Shown here piece by piece: positions 7,401 through 13,291 of a stretch of 13,291 nt of DNA. Within the stretch, counting starts at the first letter, position 1. Every line of letters begins with the position of its first letter. Origin of the DNA: JBGSYN01 sp964412385 (GTDB lineage Bacteria > Pseudomonadota > Alphaproteobacteria > Geminicoccales > Geminicoccaceae). The stretch spans positions 1-13,291 of the forward strand of contig CAYPOV010000110.1 of the NCBI GenBank assembly GCA_964412385.1. The letters are read 5' to 3'. Below the pieces are notes generated by a model. It ran no database searches. It saw nothing but the letters and a program-made list of their open reading frames with translations, and was not told the origin of the DNA. The position numbers and the translations under genes were made by a program.

Positions 7401-8927
7401 TTAAATACCTTGGACCAAGCTCTCAATTTTGTTTGCTGCATCATCGCAAGCCTCTGACACGGTCATCTTCTCAGTCAGAGCATTCTGCAGCATTTCGGGC
7501 ACAATGATATTCATGATTTCCGGTGATTCAGGGACGACCGGGAACGGAATACCAGAGGTGAGCATTGATGTCGTGACGTCGAGGAAACGCGTTTTCTCGA
7601 GACGCTCCTTGTTCCAAATCGTCCTAAAGCCGCGGAGGTTACCGGGATTGGAGGACACGATGTTCAATCTCGTCGACCACTCGGGCCCGCACATAAACGC
7701 GAAGAGAGCGCGAACGGCGTCGACATCCAGATCACCATCGACATAGTCAGGATTAAACATCTGGGCGTTGGAACCACCGAAGACCACAGCACGACGCGCG
7801 GCACCTTCGGGGATCAGCCCGTAGCGCATATTCTCGGCGACCTTTTGGGCCATCACTTTGTCAGGACCCGTCGCATTGTCGACCCTGTCAACGATCGCCG
7901 CATAAGTGCTCGGATGGCTGATCATCATCGCCAAATTGTCGTTGATGAACGGGTCCATGTTCTCGGTATTGGTATTCGTCAATGCGGACACGGGCACTGA
8001 GCGGTCACGTACGTACATGTCATAGCACTGTTGAAGCGCGCGCTGGGTGCCTTCATTGTTGATGTAGATCTTCTCGTAGGTGGGATCGGGCTCGGCTTCA
8101 TCGAGGGCGCCACCACCCTCAGCCCAGGCCTCCGGCATGAAGCGGAACGGCGTGTTACCTGCATTGACACGCGCGACGAGGCCGTACCCATTTTTGCCTG
8201 TGCTCTCCTTAATCTGCTTGGAGTACTGCACAAGGTCGTCCCAGGTCGCGGGCGGGCTCTCGGGATCGAGCCCGGCCTCCTCGAAGATCCCGGCATTCCA
8301 GATGAGCGCCATGGTCTCGTTATTGGTTGGCACACCGTATTTGTCACCGCGCCACGTCACCGACTTCATGGCCCCGGGCCAATACTCGTCTTCGGAATAG
8401 CCGATATCCGTCGGACCAAGCTTCGCTAGCTGACCTTTCGCCGCGAACTCGACACCCCAGAGGATTGGAAAACGGGCCGCCATGGGCGCCGCCCGCCCAA
8501 GAGCCGCGGTACGCGCCTTGTTGAGCAGATCATTGTAGCCGATGTTTTGAGCTTCAACCGTGATGTTGGGGTAGGTCTCGCTGAATGCCTGCCAGAAATC
8601 TGCCCATGCCTTNNNNNNNNNNGCCCAATAATAGTGGACTATTTCCGGCTGAGCCTCATTCGGGCCGACGTACCAAAATGTTACCCGGCCCGTGTAGTCG
8701 AGCGGAACAACCTTGGCACATTCGGCAGCCGTATCAACGGTGATAGTGCCGGCGATGCTGTTGATGTACTCAGGTGTCCATTGGCTTGGATCGATGCCCA
8801 TGGCACTGTCCTGGGCAAACGCCGAAAAACGGCTGCCAAGACCCGCGGCCAAGCCGGCGCCTGCGGTGTAACCCAACAATTTCCGACGATTGATCGAGAA
8901 AAGATCGTTGCCTTGGTTTCCAGGCAT
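7401..8927 (-). CDS. Extracellular solute-binding protein, Tat-exported (family 1 type; contains a 10-N gap)
   Basis: The periplasmic binding protein of the minus-strand importer, about 508 residues counting the gap. The N-terminus has a twin-arginine signal, NRRKLLGY (13-20), a hydrophobic stretch rich in A and G, and a likely AxA cleavage site SAFA|Q (35-39), so export should go through the Tat system. The mature part resembles family 1 sugar-binding proteins, with FWQAFSETYPNITVE early and a WTPEYI-type segment near the N-terminus. The start at MPGNQ is chosen because AGGAG lies just ahead of it; the upstream extension has no signal character. Ten N at 8613-8622 interrupt codons after YYW. 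The frame is kept if the gap is truly ten bases, and the first affected codon (GCN) is Ala in any case. It is the first gene of its operon and is followed by a terminator. The ligand is unknown. Confidence 0.9.
   Translation of the reverse strand: MPGNQGNDLFSINRRKLLGYTAGAGLAAGLGSRFSAFAQDSAMGIDPSQWTPEYINSIAGTITVDTAAECAKVVPLDYTGRVTFWYVGPNEAQPEIVHYYWXXXXKAWADFWQAFSETYPNITVEAQNIGYNDLLNKARTAALGRAAPMAARFPILWGVEFAAKGQLAKLGPTDIGYSEDEYWPGAMKSVTWRGDKYGVPTNNETMALIWNAGIFEEAGLDPESPPATWDDLVQYSKQIKESTGKNGYGLVARVNAGNTPFRFMPEAWAEGGGALDEAEPDPTYEKIYINNEGTQRALQQCYDMYVRDRSVPVSALTNTNTENMDPFINDNLAMMISHPSTYAAIVDRVDNATGPDKVMAQKVAENMRYGLIPEGAARRAVVFGGSNAQMFNPDYVDGDLDVDAVRALFAFMCGPEWSTRLNIVSSNPGNLRGFRTIWNKERLEKTRFLDVTTSMLTSGIPFPVVPESPEIMNIIVPEMLQNALTEKMTVSEACDDAANKIESLVQGI
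8613..8622. other. Assembly gap (10 N)
   Basis: Ten ambiguous bases lie inside the binding-protein gene. The same reading frame continues on both sides with ten bases in place, which agrees with the true gap being about ten bases (or differing by a multiple of three). It may also be a fixed-length placeholder. Confidence 0.95.
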
Positions 8928-8963
8928 TGCCTCACTCCTGACGCTTGATAGTTGCCTGACAGG

Positions 8964-8992
8964 ATAGGAACAGTCAGCCAACCCAATGTCAA
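8964..8992 (-). promoter_or_regulatory. Likely sigma70-type promoter for the minus-strand importer operon
   Basis: On the minus strand a perfect TTGACA (-35, at 8987-8992) is followed after 17 bases by TCCTAT (-10, at 8964-8969; three of six consensus bases). The expected transcript start lies near 8957, about 30 bases ahead of the ATG at 8927, leaving room for the AGGAG ribosome-binding site. Short inverted arms CTGAC/GTCAG flank the -10 element and might be an operator. No experiment supports this. Confidence 0.5.
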
Positions 8993-9028
8993 GCATTAGC
9001 GCATTGATGAATGGCCAATTCCGCAATT

Positions 9029-9044
9029 GTTTCAATGCTGAAAC
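9029..9044. promoter_or_regulatory. Perfect inverted repeat GTTTCA-N4-TGAAAC, candidate operator
   Basis: GTTTCA and TGAAAC are exact reverse complements separated by ATGC, in the middle of the spacer between the two divergent operons. It lies about 37 bases upstream of the -35 of the minus promoter. Its symmetry and half-site resemble operators of IclR-type sugar-acid regulators such as KdgR, but no regulator gene is present in the window to confirm that. A single site could control both operons. Confidence 0.45.
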
Positions 9045-9164
9045 GAATGGAACGAGAGTTCTTGTCAGGGGACATTCCAGGCCCTAGGGTCATGATAACG
9101 GATTGGAGATCAGGAGGTCTGTTGCCAGTGCCCCTAGGATGGCGCGAACTCAAATCAGGTGAAC

Positions 9165-10124
9165 ATGGCGACGTCGAATAGAGCCGCCAAAACCGACGTC
9201 GGGCCAATGTCTAGGCCGTCGGAAATCGCGCGACCTTCGCTTTGGGCCAACCTCCTTCACGACCAGAAGTTCGTCGCAGCGCTTTTTCTTGCTCCAGCCA
9301 TAGCAATTCTGTGTTTTGTCGTCGTTTATCCTTTCTTCAACGCGATCTGGATAAGCATGACGAACAAGCTCGTGGGCGCGCCAGCGAGCTTCATCGGCTT
9401 CGACAACTACGTCGAACTCTACCACGACCGCTATTTCTTCCAGATCGTCTATCAAACACTGCTCTACACTGCCGTCGGTGTCGGCATCAAATTCGTCATC
9501 GGTCTTTCCATGGCCATGGTGCTGGCGCACGACAGGCCGTTCAACTACATTTATAAGACTATTCTATTCGTCCCTTGGGCGGTTCCGCCTTTCGTTGCCG
9601 CCCTCAACTGGCGCTGGATCTACGACGATTTCAGCGGGATGCTGAATAACATCTTGATCAAGGTGTTTGGTATGACCGAGCCAATCTCCTGGCTCGGCGA
9701 TGTCAATCTAGCCTTGTGGTCGGTCCTGGCGGTGGTGGTCTGGACCGGGACTCCCTTCTACACGATGAGCTTCTTGGCAGGGCTCAAAGCTATTCCCAAA
9801 GAGCTTTATGAGGCGGCACGCATCGATGGAGCTTCGCGTTGGGACGAATTCTGGAATGTCACGATCCCCTCGTTGCGCAACGTCTTCTTGATCGTCGTCA
9901 TGCTATCATCGATTTGGACATCGACCCAGGTCGTCTTCGTTCTCGTCCTGACCGGTGGCGGGCCGGCTAATTCTTCCCAGATCCTGCCGACACTTGCCTA
10001 CAAATACGCCCTGCTCGGACAAAGGCTCGGCATGGGCTCGGCGGTCAATATGGTTCTTTTCCCAATCCTCGCACTCCTGATCGTCCTCCTATCCAGGAAA
10101 ATGCTGCAGGAGAGAGGTCAATAA
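9165..10124 (+). CDS. Sugar ABC transporter permease (MalF type), second importer
   Basis: An inner-membrane permease of 319 residues. After about 35 cytoplasmic residues come six hydrophobic segments, the first a FVAALFLAPAIAILCFVVV stretch. The EAA loop, core KELYEAARIDGASRWDEFW at about 213-231, ends with IPSLRN. It differs clearly from the MalF-type permease of the minus operon, so it is not a recent duplicate. The ATG at 9165 is preceded by AGGTGA; the in-frame GTG at 9159 lies inside that site and is a worse start. A short overlapping reading frame with a stronger AGGAGG precedes it. The stop and the next start overlap by one base (TAATG). It is the first gene of the plus operon. Confidence 0.92.
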   Translation: MATSNRAAKTDVGPMSRPSEIARPSLWANLLHDQKFVAALFLAPAIAILCFVVVYPFFNAIWISMTNKLVGAPASFIGFDNYVELYHDRYFFQIVYQTLLYTAVGVGIKFVIGLSMAMVLAHDRPFNYIYKTILFVPWAVPPFVAALNWRWIYDDFSGMLNNILIKVFGMTEPISWLGDVNLALWSVLAVVVWTGTPFYTMSFLAGLKAIPKELYEAARIDGASRWDEFWNVTIPSLRNVFLIVVMLSSIWTSTQVVFVLVLTGGGPANSSQILPTLAYKYALLGQRLGMGSAVNMVLFPILALLIVLLSRKMLQERGQ

Positions 10125-10969
10125 TGGCGTCCACCATCAAAGGGATCGAGCGTCGTTGGGCATGGCTAGGCCACCTCATCCTCCTCATTTTCGTGGTTTG
10201 GACGTTGGCACCGTTCTATTGGATGATCGCAACCTCGGTGAAGCCGCACGAGGAGATCTATGGGACAACAGCAACACTCTGGCCGCAAAATCCCAATCTC
10301 GAAAGCTACAGAATCCTTTTCCAGGAAACCGAATACATGCTCTTCTTCGGAAACAGCATGTATGTCGCCATTTTGACGACCGCGCTGACGCTCGTCGTTG
10401 CCTCGTTTGCCGCCTATGCGATCACGCGCCTCGATTTCCCCGGGCGCAAGTTATTGGCACGCGGTATGGTCTATACCTATCTCGTCCCGCAATCTTTGCT
10501 CTTCATACCGCTCTTCGCAATCCTCTTGAGCGTCGGTCTAACCAACTCGCTCAATGGCCTCTCGCTCGCCCATATGGGCTTCACAATTCCGTTCTGTACC
10601 TGGCTGTTGATGGGCTACTTCATGTCCATTCCCAAAGAGCTTGAAGAGGCGGCATTGGTCGATGGCTGTACGCGGTTAGGTGTGTTGTTCCGAATCATCC
10701 TGCCGATTTCTTTACCGGCGCTCGCGGTTGTCGCCTTCTTCTCGTTCACGCTGTCTTGGAACGAGTATCTCTACGCTATCGTCTTTAATTCCGACCCGAG
10801 TGTTCGAACGATACCGACTGGGGTCAGCGACTTCATCATCGAAGATGTGTTCTTCTGGGGCCCGATCATGGGTGCCACCGTTTTCACGGCTATCCCACCC
10901 CTCTTCGTTTACTTTATTTTCCAGCGTTGGCTCGTGACCGGCCTCACAATGGGTGCCGTGAAAGGCTAG
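10124..10969 (+). CDS. Carbohydrate ABC transporter permease (MalG type), second importer
   Basis: A 281-residue inner-membrane permease, partner of the preceding MalF-type protein. The first membrane segment is at about 15-37, ending in PFYWMIATSVK, the usual MalG start region. AYAITRLDFPGRK (98-109) is a typical family motif. The EAA loop, with EEAALVDGCTRLGVLFRIILP at about 174-194, would contact an ATPase. The tail ends LTMGAVKG, as in the other MalG-type protein here. Its ATG overlaps the TAA of the upstream gene, so translation is coupled. No ATPase gene follows in this operon; the likely partner is the MalK/UgpC-like ATPase of the divergent operon or one encoded elsewhere. Confidence 0.92.
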   Translation: MASTIKGIERRWAWLGHLILLIFVVWTLAPFYWMIATSVKPHEEIYGTTATLWPQNPNLESYRILFQETEYMLFFGNSMYVAILTTALTLVVASFAAYAITRLDFPGRKLLARGMVYTYLVPQSLLFIPLFAILLSVGLTNSLNGLSLAHMGFTIPFCTWLLMGYFMSIPKELEEAALVDGCTRLGVLFRIILPISLPALAVVAFFSFTLSWNEYLYAIVFNSDPSVRTIPTGVSDFIIEDVFFWGPIMGATVFTAIPPLFVYFIFQRWLVTGLTMGAVKG

Positions 10970-11008
10970 CGTTTCCTCAGCAACCATCACCTTGTCAGGG
11001 AGAGTTTA

Positions 11009-12337
11009 ATGACGACTAGATGGCATTGGAAAAGGCGCGAATTCCTCAGCAGCACAACCGCTGCTGTGGCGGGATTTTCGGCAGCCACAATTCTTCGGCC
11101 AACCAAGAGCTTTGCGCAACGCAAAGAGAAATTGGTGTATTGGCATTCGCCCATGTTCACACCACTCGCCGATCAGATTACGGAGGAGTTGTTCACCGAA
11201 TTCGTGAAGCAGGCAGGACTCCAGCCTGATGAGGCGGCATTTATCACGGTGCAAGGTAGCGAATTCAACGCAAGGATGGCAGCCGCACTCGAAGCCGGAT
11301 CACCTCCGGACGCAGCGCGGCTCTATGAAAGCCTCGTGCAGCGCTATCGCGGACAGGGACACCTGATGGACCTGACCGACCTTGTCGAAAAGATGCTCCA
11401 AGTCGAAGGGGGCATTTTCGAATCCTCGCTCAGGGCCATTCAACATGATGGTAAATACTGGGGATCACCTTACGCGATCAATCCGTGGCCGATGCACGCT
11501 CGTGTCGATCTTCTCGAGGAAGCTGGACTCGACTATCCGAAAACCTGGGACGAGTTCGTTGAGACTTGCAAGACCATCCAGAGCCCGCCATTCTACGGAT
11601 TCGGCATGGATCTCGGTCTGACCGCTGACGCCACGGATAACATCATGCAGCTTTGCTGGTGTTTCGGAGGCTATATTGCCGACGACAGCGGTGCTGCTGC
11701 ATTCGACAATCCCGGTAATGTCGCTGGCTTCGAGTACATCAACATGATGTACAATGACGCCAAAATCATTCCTAGGGGCGTGGTTGGTAACGCAGAGACC
11801 TCCTGGAACAATAAGGTCTATCAATCCAAACAGGTGGCCTTCGTTAACAACCCGACCTCCGTCTATGCTTACATCTCCGACAACGATCCGGAGCTTCAGG
11901 CCAATACCGGCTTGTTCCCTGTCCCCGAAGGACCGGAAGGATCGGTTAACCAGGTCGACACATGGTCGATTGGTGCGTTTAGTGCGTCGCCCGAGCCGCA
12001 ATTGGTGAAGGACTTCATCGCCTACATGCTCGAGCCGGCCAACTACGAGCAGGTGATCAACAATACAAATCACCGCTTTGTGCCTGTCTATCCGACGATG
12101 TTTGATACGCCCTACTGGACTGACAATCCTGTATTCGACAACTTCCGGGAGATTGCGACTACAGGTGTGCCGGTTTCCTACAAAGCCGCTCCTTCGGCAG
12201 GAGCCGGTGAAGTCCTGGCAGTGCACACGATCCCTGAACACCTTCAAATGGTGCTCGTCGAAGGGGTGCCAGCCGATGAGGCGGTCGGCATCTGTGCCGA
12301 AAAGATTGCCGCCATTTATGAGCGCATGAACACCTAG
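11009..12337 (+). CDS. Extracellular solute-binding protein, Tat-exported (family 1 type), second importer
   Basis: A 442-residue periplasmic binding protein. The N-terminus carries a twin-arginine motif, KRREFLS (8-14), an alanine-rich hydrophobic stretch, and a plausible cleavage after SFA (34-36). The mature part has the family 1 features: LVYWHSPMF as first strand, a YGFGMDLG-like segment in the hinge region, and a C-terminal segment with VLVEGVPADEAV and AAIYERM. GGGAGAG lies eight bases or so before the ATG. It sits last in the operon, 39 bases after the permease gene, whereas such genes more often come first. It is clearly different in sequence and length from the other binding protein, so the two probably have different ligands or affinities. 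The ligand cannot be read from sequence. Confidence 0.92.
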   Translation: MTTRWHWKRREFLSSTTAAVAGFSAATILRPTKSFAQRKEKLVYWHSPMFTPLADQITEELFTEFVKQAGLQPDEAAFITVQGSEFNARMAAALEAGSPPDAARLYESLVQRYRGQGHLMDLTDLVEKMLQVEGGIFESSLRAIQHDGKYWGSPYAINPWPMHARVDLLEEAGLDYPKTWDEFVETCKTIQSPPFYGFGMDLGLTADATDNIMQLCWCFGGYIADDSGAAAFDNPGNVAGFEYINMMYNDAKIIPRGVVGNAETSWNNKVYQSKQVAFVNNPTSVYAYISDNDPELQANTGLFPVPEGPEGSVNQVDTWSIGAFSASPEPQLVKDFIAYMLEPANYEQVINNTNHRFVPVYPTMFDTPYWTDNPVFDNFREIATTGVPVSYKAAPSAGAGEVLAVHTIPEHLQMVLVEGVPADEAVGICAEKIAAIYERMNT

Positions 12338-12362
12338 ACTCGCTGCAACGTGCGAGCGAAAG

Positions 12363-12394
12363 GGCCGGTTCTTAACGAGCCGGCCTTTTTTTTT
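12363..12394 (+). terminator. Intrinsic terminator of the second importer operon
   Basis: GGCCGGTTC (12363-12371) pairs with GAGCCGGCC (12377-12385), a 9-bp stem with one G-U pair and a 5-base loop. It is followed by nine T on the plus strand. It starts 26 bases after the stop of the binding-protein gene and separates the importer operon from the lipoprotein gene. Confidence 0.9.
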
Positions 12395-12446
12395 ACAGAT
12401 GATGATGACACGTTCTTCCATGCCATAGCGCGCATCGGAGGAAAGG

Positions 12447-12818
12447 ATGAACCTACTCAAACACGTGATTCTCGGATCATCGCTTGGACTGGCTGCCTGC
12501 GCCGGTACCAACGTCAATCTCGTGCCGCCGAGTGGCGGCATGGTTGAGGCAATGCGCCAAGCGGGCGCAACCAGCTGTGTGCAAACGGCTGCGTCGGTCA
12601 TGACATCAATCGGGGCTGCCGCTGACAATATTAAGCAGGTGAGCACGGACCGGCGCGTCAACGGATCGCCGGACAGTCAGAATTTCCAAGGCTACACCAT
12701 CTGGACCAGCTTCAATGACCGAAGCGGGCGCGTCGTGACCTATACCCGGCCTGACTGCTCATTTCTCTCGGTCTTTACGCGCGGCGATATCTCGATCGAA
12801 AACGGCAAGCTCAGTTGA
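12447..12818 (+). CDS. Small predicted lipoprotein of unknown function
   Basis: A 123-residue protein I do not recognise. The N-terminus is a lipoprotein signal: a K at position 5, a hydrophobic stretch, then the lipobox L15-A16-A17-C18 with Ala after the Cys, which would send it to the outer membrane in the usual sorting scheme. The mature chain is about 105 residues, polar, with two further Cys (in TSCVQ and DCSF) that could form a disulfide. The second half alternates in a way that suggests beta strands (YTIWTSFND, GRVVTYTRPDC). A strong GGAGGAAAGG precedes the ATG. It stands alone after a terminator, so it is probably transcribed separately, and its last eight bases overlap the end of the opposite MgtE gene. 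Confidence 0.8.
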   Translation: MNLLKHVILGSSLGLAACAGTNVNLVPPSGGMVEAMRQAGATSCVQTAASVMTSIGAAADNIKQVSTDRRVNGSPDSQNFQGYTIWTSFNDRSGRVVTYTRPDCSFLSVFTRGDISIENGKLS

Positions 12819-13291
12819 GGTAAATCAGCGTCGCCATAATAAAAAACGTCAAGACACCTAGGATATCATTGCTGGTGGTAATGAACACCCCTGTGGCGAC
12901 AGCGGGATCAACCTTAAAGCGATGCAGGATCAAGGGCACGGTCGACCCCCAAGTGACGGCCAACATTACCACGGTCGTGAGTGCAGCGCCGGCCGTGAGC
13001 GCTAGGCGGAAAGGTGCCTCGATCGACACAAAAATCGTCACGGTCAATGTCAGCGTGCCGATCACCGCTGAAACCAGGAGCCCATTCATCAACCCTGCCA
13101 AGAGTTCCTTGATAAGGCGCGAGCCCAAATCACCGATCCAAAGCTTCCCCGCTGTGAGAGCCTGGACGGTCACCGTGGAGGCCTGGATGCCCGCATTTCC
13201 GGCCTTCGACTTGACGATCGGATTATAGCTTGCGAGTATGACGGCTTCTGCGAGTTCGTCTTCGAAGGCGCCGACAACCATGGCGGCGATG
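12811..13291 (-). CDS. mgtE: Magnesium transporter MgtE, C-terminal part (cut by window end)
   Basis: About 160 residues of the membrane domain of an MgtE-type Mg2+ channel/transporter; the N-terminal cytosolic and CBS domains and the start lie beyond the window. Diagnostic parts are the FEDELAEAV/PIVKSKAGNAGIQAST region, near the usual MGGNxGTQ segment, a helix with VMLAVTWGSTVPLIL, and the final DPAVATGVFITTSNDILG motif, which carries the pore aspartate of the family (D in SNDIL). The family's usual M-G-G-N is here K-A-G-N. Four hydrophobic helices can be seen, ending in FFIMATLIYLN. The gene is convergent with the lipoprotein gene and the two stop ends overlap by eight bases. It has no evident link to the sugar-import operons. 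Confidence 0.92.
   Translation of the reverse strand, partial: IAAMVVGAFEDELAEAVILASYNPIVKSKAGNAGIQASTVTVQALTAGKLWIGDLGSRLIKELLAGLMNGLLVSAVIGTLTLTVTIFVSIEAPFRLALTAGAALTTVVMLAVTWGSTVPLILHRFKVDPAVATGVFITTSNDILGVLTFFIMATLIYLN

Noticed and set aside
8928..9035. N-terminal extension of the minus-strand binding protein to 9035
   Set aside because: It would place 36 unrelated residues ahead of the Tat signal and cover the likely promoter; AGGAG supports the start at 8927.
11465..12661. A 398-codon minus-strand frame opposite the second binding protein and the lipoprotein gene
   Set aside because: It runs through two well-supported genes and a terminator on the other strand and has no recognisable domain, so it is a shadow frame.

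Overview
The window looks like a chromosomal piece of a Gram-negative proteobacterium, most likely an alphaproteobacterium. This is inferred from moderately high GC, two Tat-type solute-binding proteins, MalK/UgpC-style sugar ABC genes, a lipoprotein with a standard lipobox and the mix of enzyme families; no rRNA or other marker gene is present to fix the taxon. A run of ten N at 8613-8622 shows that the sequence is a draft scaffold.

Layout. 1-264 is non-coding and carries three spaced copies of a 15-nt repeat plus several small inverted repeats. 265-1832 (minus) is a two-gene unit: a membrane diguanylate cyclase whose stop overlaps the start of a SIMPL-domain (DUF541) protein. 1984-8927 (minus) is a long catabolic operon. 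Read in the direction of transcription it holds a Tat-exported solute-binding protein, an intercistronic terminator, two sugar-type permeases, a MalK/UgpC-like ATPase, an apparent remnant of a second enolase-superfamily gene, an RraA/HMG-aldolase-like protein and an intact mandelate racemase/muconate lactonizing-type enzyme. 8928-9164 is a divergent control region with a good promoter for the minus operon and a perfect inverted repeat, GTTTCA-N4-TGAAAC. 9165-12337 (plus) is a second importer: two permeases and a second Tat-exported binding protein, closed by a strong terminator and lacking its own ATPase. 12447-12818 is a small lipoprotein of unknown function. 12811 to the window end (minus) is the C-terminal part of an MgtE magnesium transporter, whose stop codon overlaps that of the lipoprotein gene.

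How the parts fit. The divergent operons look like one substrate-uptake and degradation locus. Two binding-protein/permease sets bring in related polar, carbohydrate-like solutes and plausibly share the single ATPase. The enolase-family enzyme would then dehydrate or epimerise an acid sugar or other hydroxy acid, and the RraA-like protein could act as a class II aldolase on the resulting keto acid. The substrate cannot be read from the sequence. The most unusual points are the decayed enolase-family remnant inside the operon, the ATPase-less second importer, the terminator placed between binding protein and permeases, and the altered acid/base residues in the intact enolase-family enzyme.
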